NCBI GenBank assembly: GCA_903882665.1
Contig: CAIRXW010000057.1
Coordinates: forward strand, 1-59,606
DNA length: 59,606 nucleotides
Origin: an uncultured Chlorobiaceae bacterium
Lineage (GTDB): Bacteria > Bacteroidota > Chlorobiia > Chlorobiales > Chlorobiaceae
Reading direction: 5' to 3'
Part shown: in pieces, positions 1 to 8,432 of the stretch
Numbering within the stretch: position 1 is the stretch's first letter
Layout: every line of letters starts with the position of its first letter
The notes under the pieces: generated by a model
What the model was told of the DNA's origin: nothing
The model's database searches: none
What the model saw: only the letters and a program-made list of their open reading frames with translations
Program-made: the position numbers and the translations under genes

Positions 1-1
1 C

Positions 2-631
2 TTGCAGAAGACGTTGGCGGACAGTGTGGTGGTGCTGGATTTTGAGACGACGGGCTTGTCTCCGGAGTATGGTGACCGGGCTATCGAGATCGGTGCGGTG
101 CTTCTGGAGCATGGGGTGATTGTCGACCGCTTTCAAAAGCTTATGAATCCCGGGTTCCGGATCAGCCGGTTTATCGAGAGTTATACCGGTATTACCAATG
201 AGATGCTGAAAAGCCAGCCTTGCTGCGAAGAGGTGATGGCTGAGTTTTCAGAGTTTATTGCCGGTCATAATATTGTCGCGCACAATGCGTCATTTGACCG
301 CCGTTTTCTGGAATTCGAGCTGAAACGGGCGAAACGGGCATACGAAGGCGCCTGCTGCTGCTCTCTGCTGGTGGCAAGAAGGATTTATCAGGATTCTCCG
401 AACCATAAGCTGCAGACGCTGGTGTCACATGCGGGTATCCCGGAGAGCGGAACGTTTCACCGTGCGCTGGCGGATGCCGAGATGACCGCGCATTTGTGGA
501 TCTCAATGATCGACCGGATTCGTCAGCAATACAGTATCCCGATGATTTTCTTTGACCAACTGCGTGAACTCTCAAAAGTCGACAAGCTCTATGCCCACAA
601 ATATCTTACCTCCCTCGGAGAGGGATGTTGA
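2..631 (+). CDS. DnaQ-like 3'-5' exonuclease (DEDDh), possibly 5'-partial
   Basis: This is a DEDDh-family exonuclease related to the proofreading epsilon subunit of DNA polymerase III. The three exonuclease motifs are visible in order: DFETTGL near residue 13 (Exo I), [13 protein letters not shown] near residue 94 (Exo II) and [10 protein letters not shown] near residue 153 (Exo III, with the catalytic His and Asp). At about 209 residues it holds little more than the catalytic domain, so it could be a stand-alone epsilon-like proofreader or a repair or RNA-processing exonuclease. The only visible start is a TTG at the window edge, and the frame may continue upstream, so the N-terminus is uncertain. 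It overlaps the following rhodanese gene by 7 bases, suggesting coupled translation. Confidence 0.85.
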   Translation: MQKTLADSVVVLDFETTGLSPEYGDRAIEIGAVLLEHGVIVDRFQKLMNPGFRISRFIESYTGITNEMLKSQPCCEEVMAEFSEFIAGHNIVAHNASFDRRFLEFELKRAKRAYEGACCCSLLVARRIYQDSPNHKLQTLVSHAGIPESGTFHRALADAEMTAHLWISMIDRIRQQYSIPMIFFDQLRELSKVDKLYAHKYLTSLGEGC

Positions 632-1098
632 GAATGTTCGGTAGTGACTGGCTGCTTGATGCCACAATCATGATGATCGAGCGTACGCACCGGGTGGAAA
701 ACCTGGCGACTGATGAACTGGCTGCGATGCTTGCCGGAGCGGAACCGCCGTTGCTGTTCGACGTTCGAACCGCCGGGGAGTACGAGAAGAGCCGTATTGC
801 AACGGCCGTGCGTGTCGATCCGGATACCGGCCTGGATGATTTCGCGGCTCGATACGCCGCACTTCTGGCGGGGCGTGACCTTGTCCTGTACTGTTCGGTC
901 GGCCAGCGCAGCTCGGAACTGCTCAAGCGGGTGGAGAGTGTGTGCGGGAAAGCGGGAGCGAAGAGTTGCCGCAATCTGCGAGGCGGCATCTTTCGCTGGT
1001 ATAACGAGGGCCGACCTGTCGTCGATGCGTCTGGTGAGACGGACGATATCGACACCTACGATCCACTCTGGGCCATGATGGTCGAACGGCGGCAGTAG
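625..1098 (+). CDS. Rhodanese-like sulfurtransferase
   Basis: A single rhodanese domain of about 157 residues. [15 protein letters not shown] (near residue 49) is the typical CH2A-like motif, and the active-site loop CSVGQRS carries the cysteine expected to hold a persulfide, in the CxxGxRS form. The family transfers sulfane sulfur or detoxifies thiophilic compounds, which fits a sulfide-oxidising phototroph, although the substrate cannot be read from the sequence. The start at 625 overlaps the exonuclease stop; a second ATG at 634 is equally possible. It converges on the hydroxylase gene, ending only 7 bases from it. Confidence 0.85.
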   Translation: MLRMFGSDWLLDATIMMIERTHRVENLATDELAAMLAGAEPPLLFDVRTAGEYEKSRIATAVRVDPDTGLDDFAARYAALLAGRDLVLYCSVGQRSSELLKRVESVCGKAGAKSCRNLRGGIFRWYNEGRPVVDASGETDDIDTYDPLWAMMVERRQ

Positions 1099-1105
1099 AA
1101 TGGGC

Positions 1106-1900
1106 TTATGGGCGGAACGGCCTTTGGAGCAGGGCGAAGAGACGCTGCTTGTCGGGGTCGCTTTCATGGTCGAGACCGATACGGAGGTCGTCGAGATGCT
1201 CTCTCATCAGAAAGCTGCCGAAGAGTCGATCCCACAGGGAGAGCATGCTGCCGTAGTTGGAGTTGTGTTCGCTTTTCTGCCTCGAGTGGTGCAGGCGGTG
1301 CATCGTGGGGGAGGGGATGATGAGCCGGGCCAGACGATCCAGAGCGGGCGGAATGGAGAGGTTGCTGTGGTGGAATGCAATGACCGGTGTCATCAGAAGC
1401 GAGTAGAGCAGCAGGTGTTCGATTCCTGCACCCATCAGCATGAAGATGGGGAGACGCAGCAGTTCCGAGAACAGTATCTCCAGGAAATGGAATCGCCAGC
1501 TGGTGGTGACATCGAGGGTGGCGTCGCTGTGGTGTAGGGCGTGGAACCGCCAGAGAAATGCCGTTTCATGGTTGAGACGATGCCAGAAGTACATCCAGAG
1601 GTCGATGAGAAGGATGATTATGATGGCTTCGAGAGCGGGAGGAAGGGTCAGCATTCCGATTCCCGGCCAGGCGTTTCTGGACCAGTCGAGCATGAATGCC
1701 ATGAGTGTGCCGGAAGGGAGCAGGATCAGCAGGTTGACTCCGGCCATGGAGAGGTTGAGCGTTGCATGGAGAGCGCGGTGCTTCTGGCGGGAGAAAAAAG
1801 GGAAGAGGCCTTCGAGGATCCAGAGCAGCACTCCCGCGGCAATGGTGGTGCCGTAGGAGACCATCCGGAGGTCGGGTATGGAAAAAAGGATTTCTGCCAT
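1106..1900 (-). CDS. Sterol desaturase / fatty acid hydroxylase superfamily membrane protein
   Basis: An integral membrane di-iron oxygenase-type protein. Histidine clusters HRLNH, HALHHS and HRLHHS match the three-box HxxxH / HxxHH / HxxHH pattern of the superfamily, and several hydrophobic segments lie before and between them. The frame is open back to 2236, but that stretch reads as random sequence and overlaps the dnaE upstream region. The ATG at 1900 (reading MAEILFSIPDL, just before the first membrane segment) gives about 264 residues, the usual family size; an ATG at 1996 is an alternative. The substrate (lipid, carotenoid or other) cannot be inferred. An O2-dependent family in a presumed anaerobe is notable, though such genes do occur in anaerobes. 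Confidence 0.8.
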   Translation of the reverse strand: MAEILFSIPDLRMVSYGTTIAAGVLLWILEGLFPFFSRQKHRALHATLNLSMAGVNLLILLPSGTLMAFMLDWSRNAWPGIGMLTLPPALEAIIIILLIDLWMYFWHRLNHETAFLWRFHALHHSDATLDVTTSWRFHFLEILFSELLRLPIFMLMGAGIEHLLLYSLLMTPVIAFHHSNLSIPPALDRLARLIIPSPTMHRLHHSRQKSEHNSNYGSMLSLWDRLFGSFLMREHLDDLRIGLDHESDPDKQRLFALLQRPFRP

Positions 1901-2135
1901 GCTGCTGCGGAAAAACCGATTGAGTGAAATAAAGGATGGGGACTTCTTGCCCGCGCTTCTCGCCTGATTTGAAAGTTGCATCAAATGCAGTGACATTTCC
2001 AACAGAGAGTTCTCCGGGACGACAATCAAAAAAGAACTGCGTAATCGTCGTATTGATTGCAGGCAAGGATAACCATCGAAACCGCCACTGAGAGAACTTT
2101 TTTTGATGTTTATAAGATGACACATCATCCGTTCC

Positions 2136-2205
2136 TTATCTTGACTTGTAAAAATATTTTTCAGGTGTACACAGAGCTTGAAAAACGGGATTTTTACGAA
2201 ATCTG
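2136..2205 (+). repeat. Diverged 70-bp intergenic element, copy A (upstream of dnaE)
   Basis: This stretch aligns without gaps to 12301-12370 at about 73% identity by eye. Shared blocks include TTATCTTGACTT at the start and AAAAACGGGATT near the end. It sits 33-102 bases before the dnaE start. It could be a shared promoter and leader (TTGACT followed 19 bases later by TGTACA) or a small mobile or structural element. Orientation is the same in both copies. Confidence 0.5.
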
Positions 2206-2237
2206 CTGCCATTAAAGAGTGAAGGGTTGTTGTCAAA

Positions 2238-5200
2238 ATGGATTTTATACATTTACATGCTCATACGCATTATTCGATGCAGAGCAGTCCGATTTTTCCG
2301 GATGAGATATTTTCTGCTGCGGTAAAGTTTGGCATGAAGAGCATTGCGGTCACTGATTATTGTGCAATGTTCAATATGCCGGAGCTGTTCAGTGAGGCGA
2401 AACATGCCGGTGTAAAGCTTATTATAGGCAGCGAGCTGTTGCTGCTTGAAACCGATGCGCATCAGCACAGCCGCATTCCCGCATCCTCTTCGCTGGTGCT
2501 TCTTGTCCAGAATGATGCCGGATACCGAAACCTCTGCATTCTGCTTTCAAGGGCGGCCAAGGAGGGGTTTGTTCATGGCATGCCGCATATTGAGAGCCGT
2601 CTGCTTGAGAGCTGTCACGAAGGGCTTGTCTGTCTTTCTGCCTACTCTTCGGGCCGAATAGGCCGGGCTCTTCTTGCCGGAGCCATTGATGAGGCTGAAA
2701 CCTTTACGGCCTACTATCAGGAGATTTTTGGAGAGAATTTCTATCTCGAACTGCAGCGCCATAACACACCGTTCGATGACAAGCTTAATGAACAAACCAT
2801 TGCTCTGGCGGAAAAATTTTCTGTTGAACTGGTTGCCACCAACAATGTCCACTATCTCGAAAGAAAGGATGCTGGCTGCTACAGGGCGATGGTTGCCAAC
2901 CGCACGAAGGAGAAGCTCTCTAACCAGAATCTGCTGGCACTTGCAGGAAGCGACCATTATCTGAAGTCTTCCGTCGAGATGGGCGCCCTTTTCAGCGACG
3001 AACATCGGGAGTTGAGCAATACGGTGCTGATTGCCGAAAAATGCACCTACAGTTTCAGCAATAAAGAGCCTATTCTGCCCCATTTTCCTCTTCCTGCCGG
3101 GTTTGACAATGAGTTTGCCTATCTCCGTCACCTGACCTGGGAGGGGGCAAAGGAGAAGTATGCTGATTCAGAAGCCGATGGAATCAGTGCGGAGGATGTG
3201 CGTGCGAGAATAGAGCTGGAGCTTGGTGTGATCGAAAAGATGGGGTTCAGCTCCTATTTTCTCATTGTCAGCGATCTTATTGCGGCTTCGAGGCGGCTTG
3301 GCTATTCGGTTGGGCCGGGCAGGGGATCAGCGGCAGGGAGCATTGTGGCCTATCTGACCGGGATTACACGGATCGACCCGTTAAAATACAAGCTGCTTTT
3401 TGAGCGCTTCCTGAATCCTGAGCGCTCCTCAATGCCGGATATTGATATCGATTTTACCCCTGTTGGCAAGCAGAAGGTGCTTGAGTACACCGTTGAAAAA
3501 TATGGTACCGAGAGTGTCGCAAAGGTTATTGCCATTGGTACTTTTGCGGCCAAGGCGGCAATTCGTGATGCGGGAAGGGTGCTGGAGGTTCCACTGCCTT
3601 TGGTAGACAAACTGGCCAAATTGGTACCAGTAAAGCCAGGCATAACGCTTGAAAAGGCGTTGAGCGAAGCAAAAGAGATGCAGCAGTTTGCTGACAGTAC
3701 GCCGGAGCTCCGGGAGCTGATGCGCTATGCCCGTGCCCTTGAGGGAAGAGCGCGGAACGTTTCGATGCATGCCGGTGCTGTTGTTATTACTGATGGACGG
3801 CTTGAGGAGCAGGTTCCGCTCTATGTCTCCAACAAGATTGAGACCGAGGTGCGCAAATTTGCTGATGAGATTGATCTTGATGAACCCGATCATGTCAGGG
3901 GCAAGGCATCCGATGCTCATGATGAAAAGCAGGTCGTTACCCAGTTTGACAAGAACTGGATCGAAACCGCCGGATTGCTGAAGATTGACTATCTCGGTCT
4001 TGAAACCCTGGCGGTTATTGATGAAACCCTCAAGATGATCAAGCGGCGACACAATCTTGATATTGAGCTTGAAAAAGTCCCCATGAACGACCGAAAAACG
4101 TTCAGGATTTTCCAGGAGGGCAAGATGGCTGGTATTTTCCAGTTTGAGTCGTCGGGGATGCAGAGTTATATGACACGCCTTCAGCCCACGCAGATTGGTG
4201 ATATCATTGCCATGAGCGCGCTCTATCGCCCAGGCGCTCTCAATGCCCGCATTGATGAGAAGCGTAATGCCGTTGATCTTTTTGTTGACCGCAAGCATGG
4301 CCGTGAAGCGATCGACTACATGCATCCCATGCTTGAGACCATTTTGAAAGAGACTTATGGTGTTATTGTCTATCAGGAGCAGGTGATGCAGATTTCACAG
4401 GTGATGGGCGGATTCTCTCTTGCCAAGGCGGATAATCTGCGCAAGGCGATGGGCAAAAAGAAGCCTGAAATCATGGAGAAGTACAAGGCTGATTTTGTTC
4501 AGGGAGCTGTCCAGCAGGGGGTGCACGATACGCTTGCCACTCGGGTTTTTGAGCTTATGGCCGAGTTTGCCGGTTACGGTTTTAATAAAAGCCACTCTGC
4601 TGCTTACGGGGTTCTTGCATACTGGACGGGATACCTGAAAGCCCATTACACCATCGAGTTTGTGACGGCGGTTTTGAACAGTGAAATTGGTGATATTGAA
4701 CGGATGAAGCACTTGACTGATGAGGCGAAAAGTTTCGGCATATCGACACTGCCGCCCTCTATCAACAAAAGTGACGCACTTTTTGCGGTTGAGGATGTCG
4801 CAGACCGGTCGTTTATTCGTGTCGGGCTGAGCGCCATCAAGCAGGTTGGGGCGGCGGCAAGAGCGGTCGTTACCTCAAGGCTTCGCAGAAAACGTGATTT
4901 TGTAAACCTTTTTGATCTGGCAGCATCGGTTGATTTGAGGGTCATGAACCGCAAGGCGCTTGAATGCCTGATTCTTGCGGGGGCATTTGACGAGCTTGAC
5001 TCTCATCGCGCCAAGCTTCTTGCCAATGTTGACAAGGCATTTAAGTTCGGCCAGATGCAGAACCGTTCGGTGACTCTGGGGCAGTGTGGCTTTTTTACGG
5101 CTGAAGAGGGGGCTTTGCTTGAAGAGGAGCATTATCCTGAAATGGAGAGTGCCGAGATGATGGCGGAAGCTGAAAAGCTTTTGCATGAAAAGAGACTTGT

Positions 5201-5807
5201 CGGATTTTATTTGAGCCATCATCCGCTTTCGCCCTACCGTCGCGACTGGCAGGCTTTTGCGACGCTTCAGCTTCACGCAAAAGAGGTCGTTGCGGCAAAA
5301 CAGTACAAGGTGATCGGTCTTGTCGTATCGGTGAAACCCTATCAGGACCGGAAAGGCAAGCAGATGCTTTTTGGCTCTATTGAGGACTTTACTGGCAAGG
5401 CTGATTTTACCGTTTTTGCCAGTCTTTATGAGCAGTACGGTCATCTTATCAAACCCGAAGAGGTGTTGATGCTGGTTGCTGAAGGAGAGGTGAGCGGCGG
5501 TATGCTCAAACTGCTTGTCAGGGAGATTATTCCGATAAAAAAGGTGCGGCACGCTCTTGTTAAAAAAATTATTTTGAAAGTAGATGCCGATGATCAGATG
5601 CAGATGGAAAAGCTCGTTCAGGTCAAAAAGATATTTGATGCGAACAAGGGTGGAACGCCGGTCGAGTTTGAGGTGAAAGCGCAGTCGGGTGAAAATATTG
5701 AAACCATCACCCTCTTTGCCCGCAGTACCCCCATTGATCCGGCGGAGAGCACTATTGAAAAGCTTGAGGAGCTCCTTGGCCCCGACAATGTGCGGATTTC
5801 CGGGTAG
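2238..5807 (+). CDS. dnaE: DNA polymerase III alpha subunit
   Basis: The replicative C-family polymerase catalytic subunit, 1189 residues (E. coli DnaE is 1160). The N-terminal PHP domain begins with HLHAHTHYS at residues 5-13. The polymerase core contains PDIDIDF at residues 400-406, holding two of the catalytic aspartates, followed by the palm region with HAGAVVI. Finger-region blocks such as MSALYRPGAL and GYGFNKSHSAAYG are present. A C-terminal OB-fold region lies near residue 1030 (VIGLVVSVK). An acidic insertion of roughly 30 residues around position 540, between QVPLYVSNK and QVVTQFD, is longer than in E. coli. The ATG at 2238 directly gives the canonical N-terminus. Confidence 0.98.
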   Translation: MDFIHLHAHTHYSMQSSPIFPDEIFSAAVKFGMKSIAVTDYCAMFNMPELFSEAKHAGVKLIIGSELLLLETDAHQHSRIPASSSLVLLVQNDAGYRNLCILLSRAAKEGFVHGMPHIESRLLESCHEGLVCLSAYSSGRIGRALLAGAIDEAETFTAYYQEIFGENFYLELQRHNTPFDDKLNEQTIALAEKFSVELVATNNVHYLERKDAGCYRAMVANRTKEKLSNQNLLALAGSDHYLKSSVEMGALFSDEHRELSNTVLIAEKCTYSFSNKEPILPHFPLPAGFDNEFAYLRHLTWEGAKEKYADSEADGISAEDVRARIELELGVIEKMGFSSYFLIVSDLIAASRRLGYSVGPGRGSAAGSIVAYLTGITRIDPLKYKLLFERFLNPERSSMPDIDIDFTPVGKQKVLEYTVEKYGTESVAKVIAIGTFAAKAAIRDAGRVLEVPLPLVDKLAKLVPVKPGITLEKALSEAKEMQQFADSTPELRELMRYARALEGRARNVSMHAGAVVITDGRLEEQVPLYVSNKIETEVRKFADEIDLDEPDHVRGKASDAHDEKQVVTQFDKNWIETAGLLKIDYLGLETLAVIDETLKMIKRRHNLDIELEKVPMNDRKTFRIFQEGKMAGIFQFESSGMQSYMTRLQPTQIGDIIAMSALYRPGALNARIDEKRNAVDLFVDRKHGREAIDYMHPMLETILKETYGVIVYQEQVMQISQVMGGFSLAKADNLRKAMGKKKPEIMEKYKADFVQGAVQQGVHDTLATRVFELMAEFAGYGFNKSHSAAYGVLAYWTGYLKAHYTIEFVTAVLNSEIGDIERMKHLTDEAKSFGISTLPPSINKSDALFAVEDVADRSFIRVGLSAIKQVGAAARAVVTSRLRRKRDFVNLFDLAASVDLRVMNRKALECLILAGAFDELDSHRAKLLANVDKAFKFGQMQNRSVTLGQCGFFTAEEGALLEEEHYPEMESAEMMAEAEKLLHEKRLVGFYLSHHPLSPYRRDWQAFATLQLHAKEVVAAKQYKVIGLVVSVKPYQDRKGKQMLFGSIEDFTGKADFTVFASLYEQYGHLIKPEEVLMLVAEGEVSGGMLKLLVREIIPIKKVRHALVKKIILKVDADDQMQMEKLVQVKKIFDANKGGTPVEFEVKAQSGENIETITLFARSTPIDPAESTIEKLEELLGPDNVRISG

Positions 5808-5907
5808 TCCGGTTTATTGATAAATTTTTGTTACTTTCTTCACTGATTGATTTTCAATTGATTATAACGCTGAGACGATCATTAAATCTAAACGGGTACA
5901 TACAAAA

Positions 5908-6237
5908 ATGAGTGGTAAATATCTTGTGGCAACAGACCTGAATTTCAAGGCAGAGATTCTTGATTCCGATAAAGTAGCGTTGGTTGATTTCTGGGCAGCC
6001 TGGTGTGGCCCATGTATGATGCTTGGCCCTGTTATCGAAGAACTTGCCGGTGACTATGCAGGAAAGGCTGTCATTGCAAAACTCAATGTTGACGAAAACC
6101 CCAATACTGCTGCCCAGTACAGCATCAGAAGCATCCCGTCCCTTCTTGTTTTCAAAAATGGCCAGGTTGTCGACCAGATGCTTGGAGCCATGCCAAAAAA
6201 CATGATCGCAAAGAAAATCGACGAGCATATCGGTTGA
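5908..6237 (+). CDS. Thioredoxin, CGPCM active site
   Basis: A cytoplasmic thioredoxin of 109 residues. The active site reads WCGPCMM, so the lysine that usually follows the second cysteine is replaced by methionine. The cis-proline loop is present (RSIPSLLVFKNGQ). It is a tandem paralogue of the gene at 6600, and the first 70 or so coding bases of the two are almost identical (both contain LNFKAEILDSDKVAL). The leaders also share a TCATTAA...AAAC-GG pattern, so the duplication included upstream sequence. The pair and the reductase at 6960 form a thioredoxin module. Confidence 0.95.
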   Translation: MSGKYLVATDLNFKAEILDSDKVALVDFWAAWCGPCMMLGPVIEELAGDYAGKAVIAKLNVDENPNTAAQYSIRSIPSLLVFKNGQVVDQMLGAMPKNMIAKKIDEHIG

Positions 6238-6250
6238 TATGATATCCGCT

Positions 6251-6303
6251 GAACAACAAAGCCAGCTATCCCGGTACCAACTGCCGGGATGCTGCCTTTG
6301 TTC
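6251..6303 (+). terminator. Long imperfect hairpin after the first thioredoxin
   Basis: The arm GAACAACAAAGCCAGCTATCCCGG pairs, with a few bulges, with the downstream arm ending CTTTGTTC around a short loop; the innermost ATCCCGG/CCGGGAT is perfect. No clear T-run follows. It may terminate or stabilise the mRNA of the first thioredoxin, separating it from the second copy. Confidence 0.5.
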
Positions 6304-6488
6304 AACGTCACGCAATTCTCAAAGGGACTCCCTGTTGGGGGTAATTTTTATGCAGCCAGTCAGCAATCTCCAGAACCCTTTCGTACAAGTACTTGACAAC
6401 GGCCCCATAATCAGAGAATTGTTCAGTGGTTTCGTCGCATCGGGAAGTAAATACACAATATCAACAACGTCCCCCTTTTTTTAAGGGT

Positions 6489-6536
6489 TTTTTAAGCTTG
6501 GCTTCAGAGTCTTTAAAGGTTTGTGCTGATATATTT
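6489..6536 (+). promoter_or_regulatory. 48-bp promoter-like element, copy 1 (upstream of second thioredoxin)
   Basis: It aligns without gaps to 13376-13423 (37 of 48 identical by eye). Three 10-base blocks are perfectly conserved at the same spacing: TTTTTAAGCT, TTTAAAGGTT and TGATATATTT. The last block looks like an extended -10 (TG-n-TATATT). It lies 64 bases before the second trx gene. Equal spacing in two unrelated upstream regions argues for a shared promoter or regulator site. Confidence 0.55.
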
Positions 6537-6599
6537 ATTTCATTCAGGTTGATCGTGGTGATTGAGGCTGTCATTAATTTAAACCGGTAGATAAACGTT

Positions 6600-6935
6600 A
6601 TGAGTGAAAACTATCTTGCGGCCACGGAGCTGAATTTCAAGGCAGAGATTCTTGATTCAGATAAAGTAGCGCTGGTCGATTTCTGGGCTCCCTGGTGTGG
6701 CCCATGTAAAATACTTGGCCCTGTTATTGAAGAACTTGCTGCTGACTACGCCGGAAAGGCTGTCGTTGCCAAGCTCAATGTTGATGAGAACCCCAGGATT
6801 GCAGCTCAGTATGGTATCAGAAGCATCCCCTCCCTGCTTCTTTTCAAAAATGGTCAGGTTGTCGACCAGATGGTTGGCGCCATACCGAAAAATACGATTG
6901 CAACGAAACTTGACGAGTATATCGGTTCTCTTTAA
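6600..6935 (+). CDS. trxA: Thioredoxin, canonical CGPCK active site
   Basis: A 111-residue thioredoxin with the standard WCGPCK active site and the cis-proline loop (RSIPSLLLFKNGQ). It is the probable main disulfide reductant, recycled by the reductase encoded 24 bases downstream. It has its own promoter-like element at 6489-6536, whereas the paralogue at 5908 does not share that element. The ATG at 6600 matches the N-terminus of the paralogue (MS-x-YL). Confidence 0.96.
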   Translation: MSENYLAATELNFKAEILDSDKVALVDFWAPWCGPCKILGPVIEELAADYAGKAVVAKLNVDENPRIAAQYGIRSIPSLLLFKNGQVVDQMVGAIPKNTIATKLDEYIGSL

Positions 6936-6959
6936 TCACACTTCGCCAAAAAACAGATC

Positions 6960-7895
6960 ATGCAGAGTAACGTACGTGATATTGTCATTATGGGTACCGG
7001 TCCTGCCGGTTATTCAGCAGCCATTTATACAGGTCGGGCAAACCTTAAGCCACTTGTTATTGATGGATTTCAGCCTGGTGGTCAGCTTATGATTACGACA
7101 GAGATTGAGAATTTCCCCGGTTTTCCTGAAGGAATTCGCGGTCCGGAACTTATGGCAAAAATGCGTGCGCAGGCAGCAAAGTTTGATACGGAGTTTGTCA
7201 GTGGCAGTGTCACCGAGGTTGATCTTTCACGCAGCCCATTCTGCCTGACGCTTGATGATGGTCGTGAATTTTTGACCCATGCGCTTATTGTCGCAACGGG
7301 GGCAAATGCCAAATGGCTGGGAATAGATTCGGAGAGTCGCTATCGTGGCAAGGGTGTCTCGGCATGTGCGACCTGTGACGGATTTTTCTTTCGCGACAGC
7401 AAGGTTTTTGTTGTTGGTGGAGGCGATACCGCAATGGAGGAGGCGCTTTATCTGACCAAATTTGCCTCTCATGTTACTCTGGTGCATCGCCGTGAAGAGT
7501 TCCGGTCATCGAAAATCATGAGTCTGCGCACCCGAAAAAATCCGAAAATCAGCATGATGCTCAATGAGGTCGTTGATGAAATTATTGGTGACGGTCAAAA
7601 AGTAACGGCAATCCGGTTGAAAAATGTCGTGACCGGTGAATTTTCAGAACATCCGTGTGATGGGGTTTTTCTCGCCATTGGCCATGCACCAAATTCCGCG
7701 TTGTTCAAGGATCAGCTCGATATGGATGATTACGGCTATATACAAACAAAAAAATCGTCAACAGAAACCAATGTACCTGGCGTTTTTGCTTGTGGCGATG
7801 TCCAGGACTTCACCTATCGCCAGGCGGTTACCGCTGTAGGAACTGGATGCATGGCCGCTGTTGATGCAGAACGCTTTCTTGAAACGATTCGGTAA
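6960..7895 (+). CDS. trxB: Thioredoxin reductase (NADPH-type flavoprotein)
   Basis: A 311-residue low-molecular-weight thioredoxin reductase. The FAD-binding GTGPAGYSAAIY lies near the N-terminus, the redox-active CATC is followed by DGFFF, and the NADPH-binding VVGGGDTAMEEA comes next. The C-terminal VFACGDVQD motif contacts FAD. It reduces thioredoxin with electrons from NAD(P)H, or possibly from another donor in Chlorobi. It lies 24 bases after the second thioredoxin and is very likely co-transcribed with it. Confidence 0.96.
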   Translation: MQSNVRDIVIMGTGPAGYSAAIYTGRANLKPLVIDGFQPGGQLMITTEIENFPGFPEGIRGPELMAKMRAQAAKFDTEFVSGSVTEVDLSRSPFCLTLDDGREFLTHALIVATGANAKWLGIDSESRYRGKGVSACATCDGFFFRDSKVFVVGGGDTAMEEALYLTKFASHVTLVHRREEFRSSKIMSLRTRKNPKISMMLNEVVDEIIGDGQKVTAIRLKNVVTGEFSEHPCDGVFLAIGHAPNSALFKDQLDMDDYGYIQTKKSSTETNVPGVFACGDVQDFTYRQAVTAVGTGCMAAVDAERFLETIR

Positions 7896-7935
7896 ACCCT
7901 GCCCGCTGTTTGTTTTCGGAATGTGTTGTCAAGTA

Positions 7936-7983
7936 CCTCGTTGAAGCCCACGGGCAAGTTTGGCCTATCCGGCTTCAACGAGG
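7936..7983 (+). terminator. Perfect 13-bp hairpin after trxB
   Basis: CCTCGTTGAAGCC at 7936-7948 is exactly complementary to GGCTTCAACGAGG at 7971-7983, around a 22-base loop. It follows the trxB stop by 40 bases. There is no T-run, so it is a terminator-like or mRNA 3'-end hairpin rather than a canonical intrinsic terminator. The rest of 7896-8269 shows no convincing gene. Confidence 0.5.
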
Positions 7984-8269
7984 GAAATCTGCATGAACCA
8001 GATAATACCACTCTGCCCAACCGCAATTCTCGATTTCCCGCAAATTCCCTTTGTCACCCTTCTGTTGCTCTGGGGCAATGGTAGTTACCATCCCGTTTTG
8101 TCTATGGGGCAACCTGTCAAGAGAGCGTTGCTCCTTGAGTTGAAATCTCTCTTTTCCCGGTTTACGGTTGTCCGTGGTGTCGGCGAAAAATGGCGCTCTC
8201 TTGTAAATCAGACAGCGAGCTGAAGATTCAGCCGTGCAAGGTTATATTTTTTTGTGGAAATGCGCTGCT

Positions 8270-8381
8270 TTTTTGCGTATAATTCTCCTTCGTGAATGGT
8301 GGCAAGGTGACAGAAAATCCTGAAAATTTCAGTGGCATAGTCTCGCCATCGCTGGTGCCCACTCAGTACGATTTTGCCTGA
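8270..8381 (+). pseudogene. Decayed C-terminal tail of a sister beta-propeller protein
   Basis: The clearest part (8292-8381) translates as VNGGKVTENPENFSGIVSP followed by SLVPTQYDFA and a stop. It aligns with the last residues of the large protein ending at 12143 (LNGGEVIETQVALSGIVTQ, then SQLPAQHEFA). DNA similarity extends slightly upstream, but the frame is broken by a stop at 8280-8282 and small length changes. This is the 3' remnant of a tandem paralogue whose body has been lost. It lies only about 50 bases before the start of the surviving copy. Confidence 0.6.
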
Positions 8382-8432
8382 GCGTTTTGATTTGTATGGA
8401 CCGCATATCATCAACCATCAACTGAACCTATT

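Noticed and set aside
3429-4325. Minus-strand frame of 298 codons inside dnaE
   Set aside because: It is antisense to the conserved polymerase core and has no family resemblance.
7960-8223. Plus-strand frame of 87 codons after trxB
   Set aside because: Its start lies inside the 7936-7983 hairpin, there is no ribosome binding site, and the translation looks random.
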